Source: Nocardioidaceae bacterium
Lineage (GTDB): Bacteria > Actinomycetota > Actinomycetes > Propionibacteriales > Nocardioidaceae
Assembly: GCA_029266455.1 (NCBI GenBank)
Contig: JAQSWV010000020.1
Span: 1-42,598 of the forward strand
Direction of reading: 5' to 3'
Length of the DNA: 42,598 bases
The notes under the pieces were generated by a model, which saw nothing but the letters and a program-made list of their open reading frames with translations, did no database searches and had not been told where the DNA came from. Made by a program: the position numbers and the translations under genes. The first letter of the stretch is position 1. Each line of letters opens with the position of its first letter. This document shows, in pieces, positions 23,324 to 31,610 of the stretch.

Positions 23324-24469
23324 GTGAGAATCGCCGTGGTCGTGGAGACGCAGCGGGGGGAGAACCGCGTCGCCCTCGTACCAGACGGTGTCCGCAAGCT
23401 GGTGGCGCTGGGGTACGAGGTCGCTGTCGAACCGGGCGCGGGGCGCCGGGCCGAGATCGACGACGCTGACTTCGCTGACGCCGGCGCCGCAGTGTCCGAG
23501 GCCGCGCTGGACGGTGCAGAGGTGGTTGCCTCCGTGCAGCCGCTGTCGCGCGACCGCATCCGCTCCCTCAGCCCGGGCGCCTCGACCGTCTCCTTCCTTC
23601 CGGCCTCCACCGCACTCGACGCCATCCGCGACATGCGCGACTGCGGGCTGACGGCCTTCTCGCTCGAGCTGGTGCCGCGCATCTCGCGGGCGCAGTCCAT
23701 GGACGCCCTGAGCTCACAGGCGCTGGTGGCCGGCTACCGCTGCGCCATCGTGGCGGCCGGGATGCTGCGACGCTTCTTCCCGCTCAACATGACCGCCGCC
23801 GGCACCGTCCCCCCCGCGGAGGTGGTCGTCCTCGGGGCCGGCGTCGCGGGACTGCAGGCCATCGCGACCTCGAAGCGCCTCGGGGCCGTGGTCAGGGCGT
23901 ACGACGTCCGGGCGGCCGCGGCCGAGGAGATCAGGTCCATGGGGGCACAGGCGATCGAGCTGGAGCTCGAGACGCTGGAGGGCACCGGTGGGTACGCGCG
24001 CGAGATGACCGAGGACCGGGCGCAACGGCAACGGGACCTGCTGGCGCCCTACATCGCCGCCGCAGACGCGCTCATCACCACCGCCGCCGTCCCCGGGCGC
24101 CGTGCGCCGATGCTGGTGACGCGCGAGATGGTCGAGGGCATGGGCAACGGCTCCGTGGTCGTCGACCTGGCCGCCGATACCGGGGGGAACGTCGAGGGCT
24201 CCGAGCCCGGTGAGACCGTCCGGATAGGTCGTGCCCTGGTGTGGGGTGGACGTAACGTGCCGAGCGCGATGCCCGCCCCCGCCAGCAGGCTGCTGTCCAC
24301 CAACATCGTCAACCTGCTCACGTTGATGACCGACACGAGCGACGACGCGGGCGGGGCGCAGTTCGCCCCTGACCACGACGACGAGGTGGTGACCGGCTCG
24401 TGTGTCATCCGCGCCGGCGAGGTGCAGCACGAGCCGACGCGCGCGCTGCTGGAAGGCGGGGCCCCATGA
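23324..24469 (+). CDS. pntAA: NAD(P) transhydrogenase subunit alpha, NAD-binding part
   Basis: This is the soluble NAD(H)-binding component of the proton-pumping transhydrogenase, which drives NADPH formation from NADH with the proton gradient. The 381-residue protein belongs to the alanine dehydrogenase/PntA family: the start MRIAVVVETQRGENRVALVP, SLELVPRISRAQSMDALSS, the NAD site VVVLGAGVAGLQAIATSKRLGA, VRAYDVR, and TTAAVPGRRAPMLVT. It ends before the membrane segments, which are encoded separately in pntAB, the usual split arrangement. A GTG start is used with a -10 box eight bases ahead, so leaderless translation is likely. It is followed by pntAB after 25 bases. Confidence 0.95.
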   Translation: MRIAVVVETQRGENRVALVPDGVRKLVALGYEVAVEPGAGRRAEIDDADFADAGAAVSEAALDGAEVVASVQPLSRDRIRSLSPGASTVSFLPASTALDAIRDMRDCGLTAFSLELVPRISRAQSMDALSSQALVAGYRCAIVAAGMLRRFFPLNMTAAGTVPPAEVVVLGAGVAGLQAIATSKRLGAVVRAYDVRAAAAEEIRSMGAQAIELELETLEGTGGYAREMTEDRAQRQRDLLAPYIAAADALITTAAVPGRRAPMLVTREMVEGMGNGSVVVDLAADTGGNVEGSEPGETVRIGRALVWGGRNVPSAMPAPASRLLSTNIVNLLTLMTDTSDDAGGAQFAPDHDDEVVTGSCVIRAGEVQHEPTRALLEGGAP

Positions 24470-24494
24470 CCGGTTGCGCGACGGAGGAGACCGC

Positions 24495-24800
24495 ATGAGC
24501 GAGGACGTCGTCTGGCTGACCATCTTCGTGCTCAGCGTCTTCGTCGGCATCGAGGTGATCTCCAAGGTCTCGTCGACCCTCCACACGCCACTGATGTCGG
24601 GGGCCAACGCCATCCACGGCGTGATCCTGATCGGCGCGGTGCTGGTCACCGGGGCCGCGGACTCCGGCCTGGCGTTGGCGGTGGGCCTGGTCGCAGTGAT
24701 CCTCGCCACGATCAACATGGTCGGTGGCTTCGTGGTCACCGACCGGATGCTGCAGATGTTCGGCGGGCGACGGGCACCACAGCGGAAGGACCAGCAGTGA
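24495..24800 (+). CDS. pntAB: NAD(P) transhydrogenase subunit alpha, membrane part
   Basis: The 101-residue protein supplies three or four membrane segments of the transhydrogenase proton channel: VWLTIFVLSVFVGIEVISKV, GANAIHGVILIGAVLVTG, and LALAVGLVAVILATINMVGGF with the VVTDRMLQMF tail characteristic of the PntA C-terminus. The ATG at 24495 has GGAGGAG upstream. Its TGA overlaps the first base of the pntB start, showing translational coupling. Confidence 0.95.
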   Translation: MSEDVVWLTIFVLSVFVGIEVISKVSSTLHTPLMSGANAIHGVILIGAVLVTGAADSGLALAVGLVAVILATINMVGGFVVTDRMLQMFGGRRAPQRKDQQ

Positions 24801-26188
24801 TGCCCGTCTGGGTGCAGCTCGGCTACCTGGTCGCGGCGGTCTGCTTCATCGTCGCGCTCAAGGGTCTGTCCGGCCCTGGTACCGCGCGGCGAGGCAACCT
24901 GGTCGGAGCAGCGGGCGCGGTGCTCGCCTCCGTCATCGTGTTCTTCGAGCGGGACCTTGACCACGTGGTGCCGATCCTGATCGCGATCGCGGTGGGCACC
25001 GTCGCCGGCGTGGTGGGCGCACAGCGAGTACAGATGACCCAGATGCCGCAGCTGGTGGCGCTGTTCAACGGCGTCGGGGGCGGGGCAGCGGCCCTCGTGG
25101 CGGTGCTCGAGCTGCACGAGTTCGTCGAAGAGGCCGAGACCGGCGTCAACCTGACGGAGTTCGACCTGGTCGCGACCGCGTTCACGGTGCTGATCGGATC
25201 GGTGAGCTTCGCCGGGTCGCTCGTGACCTTCGCCAAGCTGCAGGAGCTGATGACCACCCGGCCGGTGGTCTTCCCGGGCCTGGCGGTCGCCTTCGGCGGC
25301 TGTCTGCTGGCGGGACTGGTGCTGTCCGTGGTGGTGGTCGTGGAGCCCGCGCTGTGGATCGGGGTCCTGCTCGGGGTGCTGGGCCTCACGCTCGGAGCGC
25401 TGCTGGTGCTGCCCGTGGGGGGCGCTGACGTCCCGATCGTCATCTCGTTGCTGAACGCCTCCACCGGGCTGGCCGTTGCCGCCAGCGGGTACATCCTGGG
25501 CAACACGCTGTTGCTCGTGGCGGGCACGCTGGTCGGCGCCTCGGGAACGCTGCTCACGCGCATGATGGCCGCCGCGATGGGGCGGTCGCTGACCAACACG
25601 CTGTTCGGCGCGCTGAAGGGCGGCTCCACGCTGGGCGCCGGCGCGGTGAGCGACCGGCCGGTCAGATCTGCCGGTCCGGACGACGTCGCGATCCTGCTGG
25701 GATACGCGAACCGGGTGATCATCGTCCCCGGCTACGGGCTCGCAGTGGCCCAGGCCCAGCACTCGTTGCGCGAGCTCGTCGATGTGCTGGGTGAGCGCGG
25801 CATCCAGGTGGACTACGCGATCCACCCCGTCGCCGGACGGATGCCCGGGCACATGAATGTACTGCTCGCCGAGGCGCAGGTGCCGTACGAGCAGCTCAAG
25901 GAGATGGACGAGATCAACGGGGACTTCAAGCAGACCGACGTCGTACTCGTGGTCGGCGCCAACGACGTCGTGAACCCCGCCGCCAAGACGACACCTGGCG
26001 CACCCATCTACGGCATGCCGATCCTCAACGTGGACCAGGCCGAGCAGGTCGTGTTCATGAAGCGCTCCATGCGCCCCGGCTTCGCCGGCATCGAGAACGA
26101 GCTGCTGTTCGACCCGAAAACCACGCTGCTGTTCGGTGACGCCAAGCAGACGATGAGCAAGCTGCTGAACGCGGTCAAGACGCTCTGA
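24800..26188 (+). CDS. pntB: NAD(P) transhydrogenase subunit beta
   Basis: This is the membrane and NADP(H)-binding subunit. The 462-residue protein has about eight or nine hydrophobic segments in the first 270 residues. A cytosolic NADP domain follows, with NRVIIVPGYGLAVAQAQHS, HPVAGRMPGHMNVLLAEAQVPY, VLVVGANDVVNPAAKTTPG and MKRSMRPGFAGIENELLF, all PntB signatures. ATG 24800 was chosen over the adjacent GTG because GAAGGA lies nine bases ahead and the one-base overlap with pntAB is typical. Together with pntAA and pntAB it forms a complete enzyme. It converges with upp. The 85-base gap contains a weak GGCGG/CCGCC repeat but no strong terminator. Confidence 0.96.
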   Translation: MPVWVQLGYLVAAVCFIVALKGLSGPGTARRGNLVGAAGAVLASVIVFFERDLDHVVPILIAIAVGTVAGVVGAQRVQMTQMPQLVALFNGVGGGAAALVAVLELHEFVEEAETGVNLTEFDLVATAFTVLIGSVSFAGSLVTFAKLQELMTTRPVVFPGLAVAFGGCLLAGLVLSVVVVVEPALWIGVLLGVLGLTLGALLVLPVGGADVPIVISLLNASTGLAVAASGYILGNTLLLVAGTLVGASGTLLTRMMAAAMGRSLTNTLFGALKGGSTLGAGAVSDRPVRSAGPDDVAILLGYANRVIIVPGYGLAVAQAQHSLRELVDVLGERGIQVDYAIHPVAGRMPGHMNVLLAEAQVPYEQLKEMDEINGDFKQTDVVLVVGANDVVNPAAKTTPGAPIYGMPILNVDQAEQVVFMKRSMRPGFAGIENELLFDPKTTLLFGDAKQTMSKLLNAVKTL

Positions 26189-26273
26189 GCAGGTGCTCCG
26201 GCGGAACGTCATACAACGCGCCGCCAGTACGCCCCCGGCTGGATGACGTCCCGGCGCTGTGGGCTTCCCTGGG

Positions 26274-26912
26274 TCAGACGACCCCGTAGAGGCGGTCGCC
26301 CGCGTCACCGAGACCGGGAACGATGTAGCCACGGTCGTCGAGCCGCTCGTCCAGGCCCGCAGTGACCAGGACGAACGGCACGGACAGCCCGGCGACATCA
26401 CGTTCGACCCGGGCGATGCCCTCGGGGGCGGCCAGCAGACAGATGGCCGTGACCTGGTCAGCGCCGCGCCGCACGAGGAACTCGATCGCCGCGGACAGCG
26501 TGCCCCCGGTCGCGAGCATCGGGTCGAGCAGGTAGCACTGCCTCCCGGACAGGTCGTCGGGCAACCGCTCGGCGTAGGTCGACGCACGAAGGGTGGCCTC
26601 GTCGCGGATCATGCCGAGGAAACCGACCTCGGCAGTAGGCAGCAGCCGCTGCATGCCCTCCAGCATGCCCAGTCCGGCGCGCAGGATCGGCACGACCAGT
26701 GGCTTCGGCGCTGACAGTTGCCGCCCCTGTGCCTCGGCGACCGGGGTTCGCACCGTGACCTGCTGTGTCCGCACTTCCCGCATCGCCTCGTACGCCAGCA
26801 GCGTCACCAGTTCGTCGGCCAGCCGGCGGAACGTCGGGGAGTCCGTCCGCTCGTCCCGCAGCAGCGTCAGCTTGTGCGCGATGAGCGGATGGTCGGCAAC
26901 GTGGATGTGCAT
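26274..26912 (-). CDS. upp: Uracil phosphoribosyltransferase
   Basis: Salvages uracil with PRPP to UMP. The 212-residue length is standard. Recognised blocks are [16 protein letters not shown] near the N-terminus, [13 protein letters not shown], the PRPP loop [19 protein letters not shown], and the C-terminal uracil-binding [16 protein letters not shown]. The ATG at 26912 is directly preceded by TACGTT and seven bases, which would make the mRNA leaderless; no ribosome site is seen. It is divergent from the gene of the TadA-associated protein with a 53-base gap. Confidence 0.96.
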   Translation of the reverse strand: MHIHVADHPLIAHKLTLLRDERTDSPTFRRLADELVTLLAYEAMREVRTQQVTVRTPVAEAQGRQLSAPKPLVVPILRAGLGMLEGMQRLLPTAEVGFLGMIRDEATLRASTYAERLPDDLSGRQCYLLDPMLATGGTLSAAIEFLVRRGADQVTAICLLAAPEGIARVERDVAGLSVPFVLVTAGLDERLDDRGYIVPGLGDAGDRLYGVV

Positions 26913-26965
26913 AGGCGGAAACGTAGCCCTACCCAGCAGCGACACCGTCTGCCACCATCGGCAGG

Positions 26966-27448
26966 ATGAACGAGGACAGCGTCGACTTCGCGCTGGTCGC
27001 CTACCGCGAGGAAGGCGCGTGGCAGGTGCAGCCGCTGCCGCAGCGCGTCGCGGCCGGTGAGCTCGATGCACTCGTGCAGGCCCTGCGGCCCTGGCCCAGC
27101 GAGAGCGGGTCGCTCGGGCTGGTCTCGATCGACGAGGACTTCTTCCTGCTCGTACGGGTCCAAGGCCGCGACGTACGCGTGGTGCTGTCCGACGTCACGG
27201 CCGCTGCCGACTGGCCGCTGGCCGCCTCGGTGATGGACCTGCTCCACCTCCCCGAGCCCTCGGACGACGAGGACCCGCAGCCGGCCGGGCAGATGGACAT
27301 CGTCGCCGACCTCGGCGTCTCGGCGATGGATCTCGCGCTGCTGTGTGACGACGCCGACCTCTACCCCGACGAGATCCTCAGTGACGTCGCCCACCGCATG
27401 GGCTTCGGCGCCGAGTTCGAGGGCGCTCTCGAGGGGGCCTCGGTCTGA
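26966..27448 (+). CDS. tRNA adenosine deaminase-associated protein
   Basis: The 160-residue acidic protein belongs to the conserved actinobacterial family found immediately upstream of tadA. It has no catalytic motif. Visible features are [18 protein letters not shown] at the N-terminus, [17 protein letters not shown], and an acidic linker [18 protein letters not shown] before a helical end ([22 protein letters not shown]). Its role is inferred only from constant linkage with tadA. The tadA start lies 32 bases after its stop. Confidence 0.88.
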   Translation: MNEDSVDFALVAYREEGAWQVQPLPQRVAAGELDALVQALRPWPSESGSLGLVSIDEDFFLLVRVQGRDVRVVLSDVTAAADWPLAASVMDLLHLPEPSDDEDPQPAGQMDIVADLGVSAMDLALLCDDADLYPDEILSDVAHRMGFGAEFEGALEGASV

Positions 27449-27480
27449 GCGTCTCCGGCGACGCGCGCTGGCAGACGCCC

Positions 27481-27918
27481 ATGGGGGTGGCGCTGGCCGA
27501 GGCCCGCGACGCCCTGCTCTCGGCGGACGTGCCAGTGGGCGCCGTGGTCCTCGGGCCGGCCGGGGACGTGCTCGCGTCGGCGCACAACACCCGCGAGCTC
27601 GACGGGGACCCCACGGCTCACGCCGAGCTGCTCGCCGTGCGCGGCGCGGCCGCTGCCCGGGGGACCTGGCGGCTGACCGGCTGCACGCTGGTCGTCACCC
27701 TCGAGCCCTGCACGATGTGCGCCGGCGCAGTCGTGCTGTCGCGGCTCGAGCGGGTGGTGTTCGGTGCCTACGACGACAAGGCGGGCGCGGTCGGCTCTCT
27801 ATGGGACGTGGTCCGGGACCGGCGGCTGAACCACCGACCGGAGGTCGTGGCCGGCGTCCGTGCGGCCGAGTCCTCGGAGCTGCTGCGCGCGTTCTTCGAC
27901 ACCCACCGGGGCGACTGA
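27481..27918 (+). CDS. tadA: tRNA-specific adenosine deaminase
   Basis: Deaminates A34 to inosine in tRNA-Arg(ACG), which is itself encoded at 13463 in this window. The 145-residue protein has the zinc and catalytic motifs of the cytidine/deoxycytidylate deaminase fold: TAHAELLAVR (His ligand and catalytic Glu) and LEPCTMCAGAVVLSR (two Cys ligands). They are followed by VFGAYDDKAGAVGS, found in TadA and not in CMP deaminases. ATG 27481 is the only in-frame standard start after an upstream stop at 27382, although it trims a few residues common in relatives. Confidence 0.95.
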   Translation: MGVALAEARDALLSADVPVGAVVLGPAGDVLASAHNTRELDGDPTAHAELLAVRGAAAARGTWRLTGCTLVVTLEPCTMCAGAVVLSRLERVVFGAYDDKAGAVGSLWDVVRDRRLNHRPEVVAGVRAAESSELLRAFFDTHRGD

Positions 27919-27949
27919 GCGGGGTGACGGCTCCGGTAGCCTGCTCCGC

Positions 27950-28039
27950 GGTGGCGTGTCCGAGCGGCCGAAGGAGCACGCCTCGAAAGCGTGTGAGGGT
28001 TTGCGCCCTCCGTGGGTTCAAATCCCACCGCCACCGCCA
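27950..28039 (+). tRNA. tRNA-Ser (anticodon CGA), CCA encoded
   Basis: The acceptor stem GGTGGCG pairs with CGCCACC (28029-28035). There is a long variable arm as in all type II tRNAs. The anticodon stem CACGC/GCGTG holds loop CTCGAAA, anticodon CGA (reads UCG). The T arm is GTGGG-TTCAAAT-CCCAC. The discriminator is G28036 and CCA is encoded at 28037-28039. A TAGCCT -10 box (27937-27942) lies exactly seven bases before the first tRNA base. Confidence 0.97.
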
Positions 28040-28201
28040 ACAGACTTGGGGGCATCGGCGCAGGAAAGCGCCCTGCCTGGTGTCGCCGACGTGGGTGCGA
28101 GCCGAGCGCAACCAGGTGGTCGCGCAACCCTCTTGTCGGGCGCAGTCCCTCGGCGCGGAGCCGCGGGCGGCAACGGTGCGCACGCCGGTCGGCTCGGCCG
28201 G

Positions 28202-28600
28202 TCAGCAACCTCGTTCCCGTGCATCGGAGCCCGACAAGTCCCTGGGCTCTTCGGGCATCTTCCGGCTGTACTGGCAGAACTCAGCGACGCTCTGCAGGCG
28301 CCCTCCGTGGCGACCGACGGGGTACTGCCATGCCGGCAGACCGTGGGCGGCCATGAGGCCCGCATCAGTGAGACGCACCCACGACCCGCACTCGCACAGC
28401 ACCGACACGGTCCCCTTCGCACTCGTGCGCCGACTCCAGGGCCGGCTGGGCACCCACTCGCGGCGCGGCCTGATGGGCACGTCCGGGCGGGTGTCTCCCC
28501 ACTGCCGCAACCGCTGCAGATGAGCAGCGCACAGATCGTCAGCGACACGGCTTCCGACAACGGGTCGGCCGCACCCGTCGACCGAGCAAACGCTTGTCAT
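28202..28600 (-). CDS. Small zinc-finger-type orphan protein
   Basis: The 132-residue product begins at ATG 28600 with GGAGG four bases upstream. Its N-terminus, CSVDGCGRPVVGSRVADDLC followed by AAHLQRLRQWGD, has the C-x4-C...C-x2-H spacing of a small zinc finger found in phage and mobile-element proteins (HNH-associated fingers). The middle has a second CxC pair (VLCECGSWVRLTDAGLMAAHG), perhaps a second knuckle. I see no nuclease catalytic motif, so a DNA-binding role is only a guess. It sits alone between tRNA-Ser and the antiporter, a common place for small imported genes. Confidence 0.6.
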   Translation of the reverse strand: MTSVCSVDGCGRPVVGSRVADDLCAAHLQRLRQWGDTRPDVPIRPRREWVPSRPWSRRTSAKGTVSVLCECGSWVRLTDAGLMAAHGLPAWQYPVGRHGGRLQSVAEFCQYSRKMPEEPRDLSGSDARERGC

Positions 28601-28905
28601 GTGGCCTCCAGTGCGGATCGGTCGTCGCCAACGCGCAACCGTCCAGACCGGGAGCCCCCCTTTGCTGCGGCAGATCAGCGTCGCTTTCGCCCATTATGTC
28701 CGCGAAAGTGACATAACGACGAGAAACGCGACATTGCCGGCGGGCAGCAATTCCTGGGCTGATTCGCCGCAGCAGGCTCCCGCCACGACGGTCGCTTCAT
28801 GCTGCGTCGACAAGGACGCAACGTACGGACGCCACCGCGACGCGCCAGCCGCCGGAGCAATCCCTCTAGGCTGTCCTCTCGGACGGAGCGGCGAGAGGCT
28901 CGGCG
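28601..28905. promoter_or_regulatory. Non-coding gap with a compound palindromic site
   Basis: The gap between the zinc-finger gene and the antiporter has no convincing gene. It contains an 11-bp inverted repeat with one mismatch, GTCGCTTTCGC (28680-28690) and GCGAAAGTGAC (28702-28712). Nested in it is the perfect pair TTATGTC (28694-28700) and GACATAA (28710-28716). A degenerate third copy, GAGAAACGCGACAT, follows just downstream. This could be a recombinase or regulator binding site. A possible -10 box for the antiporter gene, TAGGCT, is at 28867-28872. Confidence 0.5.
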
Positions 28906-30405
28906 GTGCGCGACGACTTCGAGTTCCTCGGCCTCGTGGGTGCCGGAGTGCTGCTGGCCGCGATCCTCGCCGTCCAGGTGTCGACGCGCGCCGGTCTGCC
29001 CAGCCTGCTGGTCTACCTCGGTATCGGGGTGGTCCTCGGCGAGTCGGTGATAGGTGTCCAGTTCGACGACGCAGACCTCGCGTACGTACTGGCCTTCGCC
29101 GCATTGGTCCTGATCCTGGCGGAGGGCGGTCTCACCACTGACTGGGACGAGATTCGACCAGCGATGCCGCTCGGGGTGCTGCTGAGCACGGTCGGGGTCG
29201 GCACCGGCATCGGCGTCATGGCGCTGTTCGGCCACTACTTATTGGGTCTGGACTGGGAGCTAGCGGTGCTTCTCGGCGCCGTCACGGCTCCCACCGACTC
29301 GGCTGCCGTGTTCTCGGTGCTCCGACGGGTACCGCTGACCGCGTCGGTCCGGGGCTCCCTGGAGGCAGAGTCAGGACTGAACGACGCGCCCACGCTGCTG
29401 CTGGTCACTGCCGTGAGCACCGGAGCTGCTGACGATCACTCCTGGTACGTCCTGCTGGCCATCATCGTGGGTGAGCTGCTGCTCGGCGGAGCCATCGGGT
29501 TCGTCCTGGGTCGAGGCGGCGCCTACCTACTCGGTCGGGTGGCGCTGCCGGCGTCGGGTCTGTACCCGATCGCGATCCTCGCCGTGTGCGTCGTGGCGTG
29601 GAGCGGCGCCTCGGTGCTGCACGGCAGCGGCTTCGCCGCCGTCTACATCGCTGCCCTGACCCTGGGCAATGCCGAGCTGCCGCACCGGCGCGCCACCCGG
29701 TCGTTCGCGGAGGGGGTGGGCTGGCTGGCCCAGATCGGGCTCTTCGTGATGCTCGGCCTACTGATGTCTCCCGATCGGCTCACCTGGTGGCACGTCGGGG
29801 CGGGCTTGCTCGCTGGGGCGGTGCTCACGCTGGTGGCACGACCGCTGTCGGTGGGGGTGTGTGCCATTCCGCTTCGCGTGCCGTTGCGAGAGCAGGCCTT
29901 CCTCTCGTGGGCGGGGCTGCGGGGGGCGGTGCCCATCATCCTTGCGACCGTGCCGCTCGCCGAGAACGTGCCCGGGGCGGAGGACTTGTTCGACCTCGTG
30001 GTGGTGCTTGTCGTCGTCTACACCCTGGTACAGGGCCCGACCCTCGCGTACGCGGCCGATCTGTTCGGCGTCTCGTCGACAGGCGCTGCGCGGGACCTCG
30101 ATGTGGAGGCCGCGCCGCTGGAGCGGATCGACGCCGACCTGCTGCACATGACGGTGCAGGAGGGCTCTCGGATGCACGGTGTCGAGGTGAGCGAGCTGCG
30201 CCTGCCCACGGGGGCGTCGATCTCGCTCGTGGTGCGGCACGGCACCGCGCAGGTGCCGTCCGACCGGACTCGTCTCCAACGCGGGGATGAGCTCCTGGTT
30301 GTCGCCCCGCGGCAGGTCCGCCACGACACCGAGGAGCGACTGCGGGCGATCGCCCGCCACGGTCGCCTGGCCGGGTGGCAGACGCGCGGCCGACGGTCCG
30401 GCTGA
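28906..30405 (+). CDS. CPA1-type cation/proton antiporter with TrkA_C domain
   Basis: The 499-residue protein has about 12 hydrophobic segments, then a soluble tail. Family motifs are present: LLVYLGIGVVLGE at the N-terminus, TAPTDSAAVFSVLRRVPL (ion-binding Asp region of CPA1 exchangers), and SWAGLRGAVPIILATVPLAE near residue 330. The tail (about residues 400-480: MHGVEVSELRLPTGASISLVVRHG...RGDELLVVAPR) is a TrkA_C/RCK-C domain, as in K+/H+ antiporters of the CvrA/NhaP2 type. K+ or Na+ efflux is therefore likely, probably gated by a nucleotide or ligand (known for the family, not shown here). The GTG start has GAGAGG eight bases upstream. It converges with the LytR_C gene, with stops two bases apart. 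Confidence 0.93.
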   Translation: MRDDFEFLGLVGAGVLLAAILAVQVSTRAGLPSLLVYLGIGVVLGESVIGVQFDDADLAYVLAFAALVLILAEGGLTTDWDEIRPAMPLGVLLSTVGVGTGIGVMALFGHYLLGLDWELAVLLGAVTAPTDSAAVFSVLRRVPLTASVRGSLEAESGLNDAPTLLLVTAVSTGAADDHSWYVLLAIIVGELLLGGAIGFVLGRGGAYLLGRVALPASGLYPIAILAVCVVAWSGASVLHGSGFAAVYIAALTLGNAELPHRRATRSFAEGVGWLAQIGLFVMLGLLMSPDRLTWWHVGAGLLAGAVLTLVARPLSVGVCAIPLRVPLREQAFLSWAGLRGAVPIILATVPLAENVPGAEDLFDLVVVLVVVYTLVQGPTLAYAADLFGVSSTGAARDLDVEAAPLERIDADLLHMTVQEGSRMHGVEVSELRLPTGASISLVVRHGTAQVPSDRTRLQRGDELLVVAPRQVRHDTEERLRAIARHGRLAGWQTRGRRSG

Positions 30406-30406
30406 G

Positions 30407-30937
30407 TCAGTCACGGTCCTTCTTGCGTGGTGCCCGCGGGAGGCAGACCGCCAGGTCCTCACGCACGCGGACGGCTCGCGGGGCCGGTCGCGTCAGACCG
30501 CGATAGCCGTTGCCGACCACCACGTCGATGCCGTCGTCACCGAGGTTCGGCTTGCGCTGCACCGGCACCTTGCCCTGGAACTGCGCCCGCACGAGCCGGA
30601 CATCGGCGGCGGAGCGGTCACGGTCGAGGATGGTGATCTTCCCGACGTCGATCCGCCGGGGAGCGTTGGTCGCGGTGCCACGCCGGAAGCCCCGGTTCGT
30701 CAGCTTGTCCATGGTCGAGGAGGCGAGGTCGGGACGGCTGCCGGCGTTGTACACGTTCACGACGACCTGGTCCCTTCGCAGGTCGCTCCCTGCCTTGACG
30801 GTGCGGTTCACGCACGTGTCCGACCTGCCCGCGAACGGGTTGTCGAACGGCTCTTGCAGCTGGGTCCAGCCGTACCAGCCGCCACCGATCACGATCGCCA
30901 GCAGCACGACGAGGGTGATCGGCGTCCGCAGGCTCAC
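30407..30937 (-). CDS. Membrane-anchored LytR_C-domain protein
   Basis: The 176-residue protein has an N-terminal membrane anchor (residues about 5-25, ITLVVLLAIVIGGGWYGW). An exported domain follows with the LytR C-terminal pattern: VVVNVYNAGSRPDLASSTMDKLTNRGFRRG and a final VVVGNGYRGL. Two cysteines, near residue 40 and near the C-terminus, could form a disulfide outside the cell. LytR_C domains accompany cell-wall glycopolymer transferases, so a cell-envelope role is plausible. GTG 30937 has GGAG eight bases upstream and overlaps the stop of the upstream VapB-like gene as GTGA, so the two are translationally coupled. Confidence 0.88.
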   Translation of the reverse strand: MSLRTPITLVVLLAIVIGGGWYGWTQLQEPFDNPFAGRSDTCVNRTVKAGSDLRRDQVVVNVYNAGSRPDLASSTMDKLTNRGFRRGTATNAPRRIDVGKITILDRDRSAADVRLVRAQFQGKVPVQRKPNLGDDGIDVVVGNGYRGLTRPAPRAVRVREDLAVCLPRAPRKKDRD

Positions 30938-31248
30938 GGCTGGAGCTCCGGGTCGGCAGTCAGAGCGTGGATGCGTGCGTGCAGCAGGTGGCGTTGTTGC
31001 AGCGCTGCCCGCAGCGCTCGGTGCACGCCATCTTCGAGGTACAGCTCGTTCTGCCACTGCACCACGTGCGCGAAAAGGTCGCCGTAGAACGTGGACTCGG
31101 CGTCGAGCAGGGTCGCCAGGTCAAGCGTGCGTTTGGTCGTCACCAGCTGGTCCAGCCGGACCTGCTGGGGCGCCAGCTCGGCCCACTGACGCTGGGCCAG
31201 ACCGTGATCGGGATACGGCCGACCTTCGCCGACCCGCTTGAAGATCAC
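30934..31248 (-). CDS. Conserved actinobacterial protein (often labelled VapB-like antitoxin)
   Basis: The 104-residue product, from GTG 31248, reads MIFKRVGEGRPYPDHG at its start. It contains the strongly conserved stretches LDELVTTKRTLDL-type (here LDQLVTTKRTLDLATLL), STFYGDLFAHVVQW and YLEDGVHRALRAALQQR. Databases often call it a VapB-type antitoxin, but no VapC toxin is nearby and it is regularly paired with the LytR_C gene, so I doubt the label. The start is supported by TACACT six bases before the GTG and no ribosome site, so the mRNA is probably leaderless. A longer frame to 31269 is possible. Confidence 0.75.
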   Translation of the reverse strand: MIFKRVGEGRPYPDHGLAQRQWAELAPQQVRLDQLVTTKRTLDLATLLDAESTFYGDLFAHVVQWQNELYLEDGVHRALRAALQQRHLLHARIHALTADPELQP

Positions 31249-31304
31249 CGGGGAAGTGTAGGAGAGCACGGAGGAACCGCCGGAAGGAACCCGGCTGGCA
31301 GCGG

Positions 31305-31389
31305 CGGAGGATAGGGGATTCGAACCCCTGAGGGCGTTAACCCAACACGCTTTCCAAGCGTGCGCACTAGGCCACTATGCGAATCCTCC
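31305..31389 (-). tRNA. tRNA-Ser (anticodon GGA), CCA not encoded
   Basis: On the minus strand, acceptor stem GGAGGAT (31389-31383) pairs with ATCCTCC (31312-31306) and the discriminator is G (31305). The anticodon stem CACGC/GCGTG carries loop TTGGAAA, anticodon GGA (reads UCC and UCU). The long variable arm and GGTTCGAATCC T loop are present. The next bases are CCG, so CCA must be added after transcription. Confidence 0.97.
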
Positions 31390-31469
31390 GCCGAGCAGGG
31401 TATCGGGCGCGCCGTCCGCGGCCGGGTCCGGTGCCCGGTCGGCCGGAGTCGCTCGCTGGGTACAGTGGC

Positions 31470-31566
31470 AGCAGCCCCTCGCGTGGCGGCATCCCGCCCA
31501 ACTCCCCCAGGGCCGGAAGGCAGCAAGGGTCAGCAGGCTCTGCCGGGTGCGCGAGGGGTCTCTGCT
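31470..31566 (+). ncRNA. ffs: Bacterial small SRP RNA (4.5S type)
   Basis: The apical loop carries the conserved core GGCCGGAAGGCAGCAAGGG (31511-31529), which binds Ffh in all bacterial SRP RNAs. The 5' strand GCAGCCCCTCGCG pairs with CGCGAGGGG...CTGC on the 3' side, and pairing can be extended to 31467 and 31569. A -10-like TACAGT (31461-31466) sits just upstream. Location directly before dnaX is the usual one in actinobacteria. Confidence 0.95.
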
Positions 31567-31610
31567 GCCCGGGAGCCGCCCGGTGCTGCCGGCTGCGCCG
31601 GCTCCTGGCC

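Noticed and set aside
23714-26587. 957-codon open frame antisense to the pnt operon, and others of 600-730 codons antisense to pckG, the DAO-GcvT gene and nhaA
   Set aside because: Such long antisense frames are normal in very GC-rich coding DNA. Their translations are Arg/His/Gly-rich without any family motif, while the sense strands carry clear enzymes.
31246-31269. Toxin-antitoxin (VapBC) locus
   Set aside because: Only a protein sometimes labelled VapB is present; no PIN-domain toxin follows, and the partner is a LytR_C protein.
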